This document shows, in pieces, positions 17,187 through 25,264 of a DNA stretch of 64,000 nt. This stretch comes from CAVRXT01 sp963725655 (lineage in GTDB: Bacteria; Acidobacteriota; Terriglobia; Acidiferrales; UBA7541). The notes beneath the pieces are model-generated. The model was not told the DNA's origin. It saw only the letters and a list, made by a program, of their open reading frames with translations, and did no database searches. A program made the translations under genes and the position numbers. The first letter of the stretch is position 1, and each line of letters starts with the position of its first letter. The stretch covers positions 558,001 through 622,000 of the forward strand of contig CAVRYY010000001.1 in the NCBI GenBank assembly GCA_963725655.1, in the 5' to 3' direction.

Positions 17187-18167
17187 CTAAGCTTCTTCGT
17201 GTTTGTAGTATTCGTAGGCCGACATTGGCTTTTCACCGCCCTTTTTCCAAACGCGATCGTCGGCCGGCAATTTGCCGAGCGCGCGGGCCATTTCGCGGAT
17301 GTGCGAGGCAGCCGCTCCGCAACACGCGCCGATGTAATTCACGCCCATGTCCCGGGCCTTCAGCGCGTAATCGGCCATCTCGCCGCGGCTGAGCTGGAAA
17401 GGTTCGAGCTGGTGCGGAAACGCGGGCAGGCTGGTGAAATCGCGGTTAGCGGCGGTGGTGCGAAACGCTACGGGCTGCGCTGCAATATAGGCAGTGGTGG
17501 CTTTGCGCATCTCGGCGATTAGCGGCAGAGTGTGCTCCGGGCTGCGGAGACAATTGATGCCCACGATGTCTGCGCCGGCATCGGCGAGCGCCCGCGCGCA
17601 CTCGGCGGCGGACTTACCTTCCGGGGTGACGTCCTGATTTTCAAAGCACATGGTGACCATAACCGGGAGCCTGGTTTTCCGGGCGGATTCGACGGCCAGC
17701 AGGGCTTCGCCGAGAAAAGAAAAAGTCTCGCCGATGACGAAGTCGATGCCTTCGGTCACTTGGTTGTCGAGCTGCTCGTCAAAGAGCGCCAGCACCCGGC
17801 TGCGGGACGACGCGCTGCCCTCTTCGTACATCCAAGTGAGACTCAAATTTCCGGCCACCAGGCAACGGTCGCCGGCCACTTCTCGGGCGATGCGCACGGC
17901 GGCGCGATTCAGGGCTTCGACGTTATCTTCCAGACCGACGGTGGCCAATTTATCGCGGCTGGCATAAAAGGTGAGCGCCTGCAGCACGTCCGCGCCGGCC
18001 TCGCGGAATTCGATGTGCAGTTGGCGCAGCGCTTCGGGGTGAGCGAGCGCCACTTCCGGCGTGAACGGTCCGGCGCGCACCCAGCCGCGCTTCTCGAGCT
18101 CCAGCAGATAGCCTCCGTCGCCGAGCACCACCCCTTCTTTCAGCCGTTCTAGAATTCCCTTTTTCAT
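17187..18167 (-). CDS. Betaine-homocysteine methyltransferase-like (homocysteine S-methyltransferase family)
   Basis: This 326-aa zinc enzyme is predicted to transfer a methyl group from betaine or a related methyl donor to homocysteine, giving methionine. The TIM-barrel start is KEGVVLGDGGYLLELEKRGW. The homocysteine/zinc ligands are Cys206 (VGINC) and Cys282-Cys283 (IGACCG), as in the family. TFYASRDKL and IGETFSFLGEA match BHMT more closely than bacterial MmuM. The length (326) is shorter than mammalian BHMT (about 400), which has a C-terminal oligomerisation arm. It stands near a Rieske oxygenase, PurU and flavoenzymes, consistent with betaine/one-carbon turnover. Confidence 0.85.
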   Translation of the reverse strand: MKKGILERLKEGVVLGDGGYLLELEKRGWVRAGPFTPEVALAHPEALRQLHIEFREAGADVLQALTFYASRDKLATVGLEDNVEALNRAAVRIAREVAGDRCLVAGNLSLTWMYEEGSASSRSRVLALFDEQLDNQVTEGIDFVIGETFSFLGEALLAVESARKTRLPVMVTMCFENQDVTPEGKSAAECARALADAGADIVGINCLRSPEHTLPLIAEMRKATTAYIAAQPVAFRTTAANRDFTSLPAFPHQLEPFQLSRGEMADYALKARDMGVNYIGACCGAAASHIREMARALGKLPADDRVWKKGGEKPMSAYEYYKHEEA

Positions 18168-18217
18168 CGTTCACCTCGTGCTGAATTTCCTCGCGTTCAT
18201 TTTATCTTCACACTCGA

Positions 18218-19921
18218 TCAGGAACGGCGATGCAAGTCCCGCAGGACTTGATGCGCCGCGTTGTAGCCCGGCGCTCCGGTCACTCCGCCACCCGGATGCG
18301 CGCCTGCGCCGCACAAATACACGCCCGGCGCGGGGGAGCGATACTGCGACCAGCCCGGCACCGGGCGCATGAAGAAGAGTTGTTCGAGCGAAAGGTCGCC
18401 GTGAAAAATGTTGCCCTCGGTCAGTCCGTACTCGCGCTCCAGATCGAGAGGGGTGAGCACCTGGCGCGCCAAGACCGAACCGGAAAAATCGGGAGCGTAT
18501 TCCGCGATTTTTTTCTCGACGCGATCACCGAGCAACTCGCGCTTTTCGTCCCACGTGCCCTGGCGGAGTTTGTAGGGGACGAACTGGATGAAACAGGTCA
18601 TCACGTGTTTGCCTGGCGGGGCGAGCGTGTTATCGACGTTGGAAGCGACCACGCAATCGACCCATAGTTCCTCGGGAATTTCGCCGAGCTTGGCCGTATC
18701 GTTGCAGCGCTCGGCAAACTCCAGCGAGGGAACCAATGTGAACAGGGCGCGCTGCGAAGCCGTCCATTTTGCGGGCATGCCGGTAACGTGCGGCTCGATG
18801 CCAAGAACGAAATTCACCTTGGCGCAGGGGCCGTCCATCTTGATTCCGCGGACGGCGTGGACGAATGCGGCGGGCAGGTCGCTGGGATTCATTAATTTCA
18901 GAAAAGTGCGCTTGGGATCGGCGTTCGAAAGCACGACGCGCGCGGCGATCTCGGTTCCGTCTTCCAACAGCACAGTGGGAAAGTCGCCGGCCGCAGTTTT
19001 TCCGCGCATGCCGTAGCCGCCGCCCGTGCGGCCGGGCCGGATTTGCGCCACCGGCGCCGAGGTATGGATTTCGGCGCCATGGGCCCGCGCTGCTGCAGCC
19101 AACGCCTGGGTAATCGCTCCCATCCCGCCGATCACGTGGCCGTAAAATCCCTGCACGTCGCCATCACCTCCGCTCAAGAGATGAAAGAGCAGTCCCAACG
19201 CCGAGCCCGCATCGTACGGCCCGCCATGCTTTCCGTAGACGCTATTGGCCAGGAATAGCGTCTTGATTTTTTCCGATTGATAGTTGCGATCGAGAAAATC
19301 TCCGAGGCTGCCGGTGAAAAACGCAGTGAGCTGCGCGATTTCGTCGCCGGAAATTCCGCGGAATCGCTTGCCGACGCGCAGCAGCTCCAGAAAACCGGCC
19401 AGCCCGTGGGCCTGCACATCGGGAGGAGGCTCAAGAAAGAACGGCTGCAGATATCGCGCCAGCTTTTTCAATTGATCATCCACGCGGACAAACGTTTCTG
19501 CGTCGGCCGGGCAAATGTTTCGGAATTCTTCCACGGCCTGGCGGCGGTCGCTCCACCATGGCACCACGTGTCCATCCGGGAAGGGCACCACCAGGCTGGG
19601 ATCGCAGGGCACCATGCGCAGCCCATGCGCGGCGAGGTTCAGATCGCGTATCACGGTGGGGCGCAGCATGCTGGCGATGTACGAAGTGGTGGAGGCGCGG
19701 CAGCCGGGGGCGATTTCTTCGGTAACGCAGCAACCTCCGACGACGCTTCGGCGTTCGAGCACCAGGGTGGAGAGTCCGGCACGAGCGAGGTAAGCGGCAG
19801 CGGTCAGGCCGTTGTGTCCTGCGCCGACGACGATGGCGTCGTAGGGAGCGGAGCGGGAGAAAATCACGGTACGAGTTGACCCGAAGTCATGATACGATGC
19901 CCGGCGAAATAGATAGCACAT
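18218..19921 (-). CDS. CrtI/PYROXD2-like FAD-dependent oxidoreductase
   Basis: This 567-aa flavoprotein has an N-terminal dinucleotide-binding motif, DAIVVGAGHNGLTAAAYLA, then the acidic strand LVLERR and VGGCCVTEE. The C-terminal FAD closure is VYLCGAGAHPGGGVTGAPG. The overall plan is that of phytoene-desaturase-like amine oxidoreductases. The closest type by eye is PYROXD2, whose substrate is unclear. There is no carotenoid gene nearby. The first 18 residues before VIFSRSAPYDAI look non-homologous, so a GTG start about 54 bases downstream is likely. It is divergently transcribed from a TetR regulator with an inverted repeat between them, which suggests local repression. Confidence 0.82.
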   Translation of the reverse strand: MCYLFRRASYHDFGSTRTVIFSRSAPYDAIVVGAGHNGLTAAAYLARAGLSTLVLERRSVVGGCCVTEEIAPGCRASTTSYIASMLRPTVIRDLNLAAHGLRMVPCDPSLVVPFPDGHVVPWWSDRRQAVEEFRNICPADAETFVRVDDQLKKLARYLQPFFLEPPPDVQAHGLAGFLELLRVGKRFRGISGDEIAQLTAFFTGSLGDFLDRNYQSEKIKTLFLANSVYGKHGGPYDAGSALGLLFHLLSGGDGDVQGFYGHVIGGMGAITQALAAAARAHGAEIHTSAPVAQIRPGRTGGGYGMRGKTAAGDFPTVLLEDGTEIAARVVLSNADPKRTFLKLMNPSDLPAAFVHAVRGIKMDGPCAKVNFVLGIEPHVTGMPAKWTASQRALFTLVPSLEFAERCNDTAKLGEIPEELWVDCVVASNVDNTLAPPGKHVMTCFIQFVPYKLRQGTWDEKRELLGDRVEKKIAEYAPDFSGSVLARQVLTPLDLEREYGLTEGNIFHGDLSLEQLFFMRPVPGWSQYRSPAPGVYLCGAGAHPGGGVTGAPGYNAAHQVLRDLHRRS

Positions 19922-19955
19922 TCACGCCGAATACACAAAGGCAGTGTAGGGCGTC

Positions 19956-19970
19956 TTGACCGAGGGTCAA
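19956..19970. promoter_or_regulatory. Inverted repeat, candidate TetR operator
   Basis: TTGACC and GGTCAA are separated by GAG (TTGACCGAGGGTCAA). The repeat sits 2 bases before the ATG of the TetR gene and 35 bases from the start of the divergent flavoenzyme, a usual position for TetR autoregulation. It is inferred from symmetry and position only. Confidence 0.4.
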
Positions 19971-19972
19971 GC

Positions 19973-20653
19973 ATGGCACCCAAGCCGCTCGCGAGCCCCA
20001 GCGTTTCCCGTCCGAGACTTCAGCCTGCCAGCCGCCTGCGTTGGCAGGCCAAACGGGCGCGCATCATCGACGCGTCCATGCGCCACTTCGCCGAGCAGGG
20101 ATACCACGCGGCGCGCATCGAGGATCTTTCCGTGCAGCTAGGCGTTGCGAAGGGGTCGATTTTTCATTACTTCGGGAGCAAAGGCGGGCTTTTCGTCGAA
20201 GCATATAAGCATGCGGTGCGCTCGTTTTCGAAATACCTGGATTGCCCGGCGAACGTTCGCGACGGCGGCTTTTTCGAGATTCTGCGCTATTGGCTGGTGA
20301 ATACCGAACACATGCTGCGGGAAGACTGGATTCCATATCGCGTGGCGCTGCTCGGCAACTACGGCGTAGACCTGGAGATCAAGCGCGAGATCAATCGTTT
20401 CTTGGCAACGGAGGATCCCTACGGTAGCGCTGCCTTCGTTCGCTTCGGGCTCACCCGCGGTGAATTGCGGTCGGATGTGGATTCGGCGATGATCTCTTCG
20501 ATCCTGGATTGGACGGTGGAGCGATTTCAGGACGCGTTGCTAACCGAGGAGCTGGACCCGGGACTTTTTCCGCATCCATCGATCCCACAGAAAAACGAAG
20601 CGCGCATCCATCAATTTCTGGAAGTATTACGAGGCGCGATCGGCGCGCGCTAG
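19973..20653 (+). CDS. TetR/AcrR family transcriptional regulator
   Basis: This 226-aa one-component regulator has an N-terminal helix-turn-helix at about residues 27-74 (RIIDASMRHFAEQGYHAARIEDLS, then GVAKGSIFHYFGSKGGLFVEAY), which matches the TetR consensus. The C-terminal ligand domain (about 90-220) is unassigned. It probably represses the divergent CrtI-like oxidoreductase and may also control the Rieske oxygenase that starts 91 bases downstream on the same strand. The inducer is unknown. Confidence 0.9.
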   Translation: MAPKPLASPSVSRPRLQPASRLRWQAKRARIIDASMRHFAEQGYHAARIEDLSVQLGVAKGSIFHYFGSKGGLFVEAYKHAVRSFSKYLDCPANVRDGGFFEILRYWLVNTEHMLREDWIPYRVALLGNYGVDLEIKREINRFLATEDPYGSAAFVRFGLTRGELRSDVDSAMISSILDWTVERFQDALLTEELDPGLFPHPSIPQKNEARIHQFLEVLRGAIGAR

Positions 20654-20744
20654 AAGCGCGAATTCGCGAGGCGCGGAGCGGATGCGATGCTACGCAGGGC
20701 ACGAGCGGACGCTCACAACCTAAGCGGCAAAGAGGTTCTTCAAC

Positions 20745-21863
20745 ATGCAGCCAACGGTTAACGACATTTTGAATATCTACGACGCCTCCGCGCCGCTGAA
20801 CCAGGCGTACACCATCCCCGCGCCGTGGTATGTGGATCCGCGGATCGAGACGCTCGAACGCAGTAACGTTTTTGGGCGCAACTGGCAGGCGATCGGCCGC
20901 CTGGACCAAGTGGCCAAGCCGGGCGATTTTTTCACGGCGACCCTGGCCGGGGAACCGATTGTGGTCGCGCGCGGCAACGACAATCAACTGCGGGCGTTCT
21001 ACAACGTGTGCCGGCACCACGCCGCCGCGGTGGTGACCGAAGCGCAGGGCCACGCCTCCCAGTTCCGTTGTCCGTACCACGGCTGGACGTACGGACTGGA
21101 GGGCGCGCTGAAGGGGACGCCAGAATTCGACGGCGTCTGCCAGTTCGATCGCGCGCAAAACGGCCTGGTACCGATCACGCTGAGCACCTGGGAACAGTTT
21201 GTATTTGTGAACCTCGATCCGCAGGCGCCGCCGCTGGAACAACATCTGGGCAGCATGATCGAACAAGTAAAGCCGCTGAAACTGGGCTCGCTGAGTTTCT
21301 ACGAGCGGCGCAGCTACGAACTGAATTGCAACTGGAAGGTGTACGTCGATAACTACCTGGACGGCGGCTATCACGTGCCGCATCTGCATAAAGGTCTCAA
21401 CAGCGTGCTGGAATACGTGAACTACAATATCGAGAACCGGGAGCGTTATTCGATTCAGTCCAGCCCGGTGAAAGCCGGGAACGAAGACGCCGATGCCAGC
21501 GCGACACGCAGGGGCGCGATGGCCTACTACCTGTGGTTGTATCCGAATTTCATGCTGAACTGGTACGAAGGCTACCTGGATACCAACCTGGTGCTTCCGC
21601 TCTCCACCAGCCGTACGCTGGTGATATTCGATTTCTATTTCAGCGCCGATTCGAGCCAGGAATACAACGCGCAAAGCGTTTCGGTGAGCGATCGGGTGCA
21701 GATCGAGGACGTGGACATCTGCGAAGCGGTGCAGCGCGGCCTGAATTCCCGGGCCTATCAGGCCGGGCGGCTCTCGGTGCGGCGCGAGGCAGGCGAGCAT
21801 TTGTTTCACCGCCTGCTGGCGGCAGACCTAAAAGAAACGCGGACGACCTCGGCGCAGGGCTGA
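20745..21863 (+). CDS. Rieske [2Fe-2S] aromatic-ring-hydroxylating-type oxygenase, choline monooxygenase/betaine demethylase-like
   Basis: This 372-aa oxygenase alpha subunit has a Rieske cluster motif with Cys89-x-His91 (NVCRHH) and Cys109-x2-His112 (CPYHGW). The mononuclear iron site is in DNYLDGGYHVPHLHKGL, with His210 and His215. The layout matches choline monooxygenase and the GbcA/stachydrine demethylase group rather than classical ring-hydroxylating dioxygenases. Likely chemistry is oxidation or N-demethylation of a quaternary amine, needing an external reductase, which is not seen in the window. The downstream convergent purU and upstream BHMT-like gene support one-carbon chemistry, as inference. 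Confidence 0.83.
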   Translation: MQPTVNDILNIYDASAPLNQAYTIPAPWYVDPRIETLERSNVFGRNWQAIGRLDQVAKPGDFFTATLAGEPIVVARGNDNQLRAFYNVCRHHAAAVVTEAQGHASQFRCPYHGWTYGLEGALKGTPEFDGVCQFDRAQNGLVPITLSTWEQFVFVNLDPQAPPLEQHLGSMIEQVKPLKLGSLSFYERRSYELNCNWKVYVDNYLDGGYHVPHLHKGLNSVLEYVNYNIENRERYSIQSSPVKAGNEDADASATRRGAMAYYLWLYPNFMLNWYEGYLDTNLVLPLSTSRTLVIFDFYFSADSSQEYNAQSVSVSDRVQIEDVDICEAVQRGLNSRAYQAGRLSVRREAGEHLFHRLLAADLKETRTTSAQG

Positions 21864-21926
21864 ACGCGCGCAGGGAATCTTAGATTCGGGTTCACCGGGC
21901 AGCGTCGATCGCTCGCTGCTTATCAG

Positions 21927-22781
21927 CTAATCGAAGATCACCGTTTTATTTCCGTAGAGCAAAACCCGATTTTCGATATGCCAGCGCACGGCGCGAGACA
22001 GCACCACTTTCTCCAGGTCGCGACCCTTTTGAATCAGGTCGTCCACCAGATCGCGGTGGGAGATGCGCACTACGTCCTGCTCGATGATGGGGCCATCGTC
22101 GAGCACCTCGGTGACGTAATGGCTGGTGGCGCCGATCAGCTTTACCCCCCGCTGGAACGCCTGTTGGTGCGGCCGGCCGCCGGTGAAAGCGGGCAAGAAG
22201 GAGTGGTGAATGTTGATGATGCGGTTGGGATAGTGGCGGATAAATTCGGGCGATAGGACTTGCATGTAGCGAGCCAGCACGATTAAGTCGATGTTCTGCG
22301 GGGCGAGCAGCTCAAGCTGGGCGCGCTCGGCTTCCGGCTTGTTTTCCCTGGTCATGGGAATCACGTGCAACGGTACTCGATAGAAATCCGCGAGCGGTTG
22401 AACGTCAGGATGATTGCTGAGGATTAACGGAATGTCGCAGGCTAGCTCTGCGGCGCGATGACGGTACAACAAATCGATCAAGCAATGGTCGTAGCGCGAA
22501 ACAAACAGGGCCACCCGCGGACGATAACTGGTAAGCGCCACGCGCCATTTCATTTCGAAGCGCGCGGCGATTGGCGCGAATTTTTCCGCGAAATCCTTCA
22601 TCTCGATCGCGAAGCCCGCCAGATCCCACTCCACGCGCATCAGGAATAGATTTTGGTCGTCTTCGCGGTGCTCGTCGGCGTGAAGGATGTTGCCGTTGTT
22701 GCGGTAGATAAAATCGGAAATGCCCGCCGTCAAGCCCTTCTGGTCGGGGCAGCTAATCAACAGAACCGCGGAGTTCTTCAC
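21927..22781 (-). CDS. purU: Formyltetrahydrofolate deformylase
   Basis: This 284-aa enzyme hydrolyses 10-formyl-THF to THF and formate, balancing the folate one-carbon pool. The N-terminal ACT domain (1-80) begins AVLLISCPDQKGLTAGIS. The formyltransferase domain has the catalytic Asn190/His192 in IINIHHSFLP and the aspartate in VLDDGPIIEQD (228/229). Length is canonical. It is convergent with the Rieske oxygenase gene. PurU often accompanies glycine-betaine and sarcosine catabolic genes, where formaldehyde-derived folate must be recycled, and that fits this neighbourhood. Confidence 0.95.
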   Translation of the reverse strand: MKNSAVLLISCPDQKGLTAGISDFIYRNNGNILHADEHREDDQNLFLMRVEWDLAGFAIEMKDFAEKFAPIAARFEMKWRVALTSYRPRVALFVSRYDHCLIDLLYRHRAAELACDIPLILSNHPDVQPLADFYRVPLHVIPMTRENKPEAERAQLELLAPQNIDLIVLARYMQVLSPEFIRHYPNRIINIHHSFLPAFTGGRPHQQAFQRGVKLIGATSHYVTEVLDDGPIIEQDVVRISHRDLVDDLIQKGRDLEKVVLSRAVRWHIENRVLLYGNKTVIFD

Positions 22782-22936
22782 GTTTCCAAATCCCCTGGGG
22801 AATGTGCCGTATTGGATTGCTTCCGTCGCAGGCTGATCAATTTCAGAATTGCACTTCCAGTTTTAGCAATCTTGTTCCAAAGCTGCACGAAACCGAATCC
22901 GTTCGGTGTGATTCCTAGCGCACCCACTATTGTGCA

Positions 22937-25081
22937 TTACTGATGGTCGCGCGGAATCGTTTCCTTCCAACTTTTCTTCCGTACCACCCGGTCATTGACC
23001 ACTAATTCGCGCCGGTATTCGTAATAAAAATTCTGGGCGTCGCTCTTCAACTGCAAATGCGAGCGCCACACGATATCGCGGTCCCCGGCATCGATGATCG
23101 TGTCGGCCTCGCCGTGAATCGAGCTTACCGAGCTGTCGGCGTCGGAGGCCTCGTAGGTCAAGTCCTCGTGATACTTTTCGTGTCCCCAAGGAAATCCGGA
23201 AGAGGAATCGCCCTTCCAGTAGACCCGGGTGCGGTGATTGATTTCGTCGCGCTCGGTGGTCACACTGCCGGGCCAAGTATCGCCATGCGAGTCGACGCCC
23301 GGTAAAGCCTCATCGGCGACGGCAGGGTCGAAATGCGGCGGCGCACCCGCAGACATCGGCACAACCGGCAGAATCAACCGCGAGCCCTCAGCGCCACCCA
23401 AGACCAGCGAAGTGGTCATGGCGTAAGGAGTAGGCCAGATCATCGGCCAAGCGGAATTCGAAATGGCCACACGAATCCGATGCCCAGGAGGGAACACCCA
23501 TGAGGTGACGTGCATCTCGATTGTCAGCGGATAGACTTTCCCCGGTTCCAGGTCGGTAGGGTTTGCGGACGAGTCCCGCTGCGCGCCGTTCAGCCCCGCG
23601 CCGGTCACTTGCGTCACGCGCCCGTCGGGCGCCACGTCCTCGAGCCGAACGATCCAGTCCGCGAGCGGCGCGCTGGCCGCGGCCTGCAGCAAAACGCGCG
23701 GCAATCCGAGGATGGCTGTGGGGCTTTGGAGCGGCGGCGTGTCGTAGACCAAGGAAAACGCGTCGCTCGGCCGCTGATCGTTCAGCAACTCGCCCCACCA
23801 AAATCCGTCTTCCACGCCGGCGGTGGGAACATACCGTAGTTCGTGTTTCCCGAGGGCCGCAACGGCGGAGTCGCGCAGCGCGTGCTCGCTATCGAAATAC
23901 AACGTGCGGTCGGTCTCGTCCGCGGGAGGCCATTTTTCCTCGCTACGCCACTCCCCGGGAATCTGTTTCAGCGCCGGATCGGGCGGATACCAATGACGCA
24001 TGTAGACGCTGAGCTCCGGCTCATTCTCGATCCCGTTGGGCACGCCTTTCAGCCAACGGTCCCACCAGCGCACCGCCACCAGCCGCCATTCGATCTGTGG
24101 TCCATAGTCCGCATCGTGCGGGAACGTATGGTTCCACGGTCCGAGGATTGCTTTGACCGGAGCATGATGGATGTTCGCCAGCGCGCGGGGAACTACGTCG
24201 CGATAGCCATCGCAAAATCCGCCGATGAAAAACGCGGGGGTTTGCATGGCGTCGTAATTCGGACGAAGCGAAGCCCGCTGCCAGAAAGGCCCCATGCGCT
24301 GCTGATGCAGGTACAGCGGGAACCAGGGATCGGCATCAAATCGCGCTTTTAGATTTTTGTCGTCCAGCGGAAAGTCCGGCGCTGCGGTGGTCATCAACTC
24401 CTGGTCCATGCCCAATTCGAATTCGTCGGCATGCATCATGCCGTCGATGTAGTGAATATCGTCGTGAAACAGATCGTCGGTGGAATCCACGCTGATGATC
24501 GCCTTGAGCGCCGGGGGATGGCGCATCGCCATCTGAATTGAATTGAACCCGCCCCAGGAAATTCCCTGCATGCCCACACTGCCGTTCGACCACGGCCGGC
24601 TGGCCAGCCACGCGATCACTTCCATACCATCGAGTTGTTCCTGTTCGGAATACTCGCGGTCCGGCGGAAGTCCCTCACTCGCGCCGGTGCCGCGGATGTC
24701 CACTCGAGCACCGACGTATCCGAAGCGCGAGAAATAGGAATACAGCCCGTAGTCCCGCTCCAGCGCCCAATCGTCCTTGCGATACGGCAGGAATTCCAGA
24801 ATCACCGGAAATTTATCGGCAGGATGGGCGTTGGCGGGGAAGAATAGATTCACCGCCAGCCGCGTGCCGTCTTTCATCGGTATCCAATCGTGCTCGATAC
24901 GCGTGCCGGCATAGATGGGCTTGGGATCGCCGGCGGCACCCTGCGACTCCCCAGCGAGTGGGGCCTTGGCGGGGGCGTGGGATGCTCGCGCCCACCGCGA
25001 TTCCGCCGCCGGGGCGTAGGTCCCGAGGAACGCGAACAGTGCCAGCGCGACAGAAATTGCGATAGTGCGGTTGGAGATCAT
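22937..25081 (-). CDS. CocE/NonD family serine hydrolase (X-Pro dipeptidyl-peptidase S15-like), exported
   Basis: This 714-aa alpha/beta-hydrolase has an N-terminal signal peptide (hydrophobic AISVALALFAFLGTYAPAA, cleavage near AAES). The nucleophile Ser175 lies in GISWGGF. RVDIRGTGASEG precedes it. The acid/His side is suggested by ILGPWNHTFPHDADYG. The C-terminal jelly-roll X-Pro DPP domain includes VTSWVFPPGHRIRVAISNSAWP. Family members cleave cocaine-like esters, beta-lactams or X-Pro peptides, and the substrate here is unknown. The gene is monocistronic and divergent from the TonB-like gene, sharing a 183-bp region with a perfect palindrome. Confidence 0.9.
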   Translation of the reverse strand: MISNRTIAISVALALFAFLGTYAPAAESRWARASHAPAKAPLAGESQGAAGDPKPIYAGTRIEHDWIPMKDGTRLAVNLFFPANAHPADKFPVILEFLPYRKDDWALERDYGLYSYFSRFGYVGARVDIRGTGASEGLPPDREYSEQEQLDGMEVIAWLASRPWSNGSVGMQGISWGGFNSIQMAMRHPPALKAIISVDSTDDLFHDDIHYIDGMMHADEFELGMDQELMTTAAPDFPLDDKNLKARFDADPWFPLYLHQQRMGPFWQRASLRPNYDAMQTPAFFIGGFCDGYRDVVPRALANIHHAPVKAILGPWNHTFPHDADYGPQIEWRLVAVRWWDRWLKGVPNGIENEPELSVYMRHWYPPDPALKQIPGEWRSEEKWPPADETDRTLYFDSEHALRDSAVAALGKHELRYVPTAGVEDGFWWGELLNDQRPSDAFSLVYDTPPLQSPTAILGLPRVLLQAAASAPLADWIVRLEDVAPDGRVTQVTGAGLNGAQRDSSANPTDLEPGKVYPLTIEMHVTSWVFPPGHRIRVAISNSAWPMIWPTPYAMTTSLVLGGAEGSRLILPVVPMSAGAPPHFDPAVADEALPGVDSHGDTWPGSVTTERDEINHRTRVYWKGDSSSGFPWGHEKYHEDLTYEASDADSSVSSIHGEADTIIDAGDRDIVWRSHLQLKSDAQNFYYEYRRELVVNDRVVRKKSWKETIPRDHQ

Positions 25082-25160
25082 CGGAAATTACGCCTGAGAG
25101 GCTATCACAAGTCTTGGTCCCGCTGCCGCGCATCGCCCATGTGCGCATAAGGTATCGCCT

Positions 25161-25176
25161 TAGTACGATCGTACTA
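25161..25176. promoter_or_regulatory. Perfect 16-bp palindrome in a divergent promoter region
   Basis: TAGTACGATCGTACTA is fully self-complementary. Near-symmetric flanks (CCT before, TAGG after) extend it. It lies between the divergent CocE hydrolase (start 25081) and TonB-like gene (start 25265). The position suits a dimeric regulator, but none is encoded next to it. Confidence 0.45.
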
Positions 25177-25264
25177 TAGGTGCGCAGTTCCACTCCGCTT
25201 CACAATGGCTCTATCACGCCGGTTTGGCTGGGTTTAGGCCCAGCTCGCGCGATAAACCCAAAAC

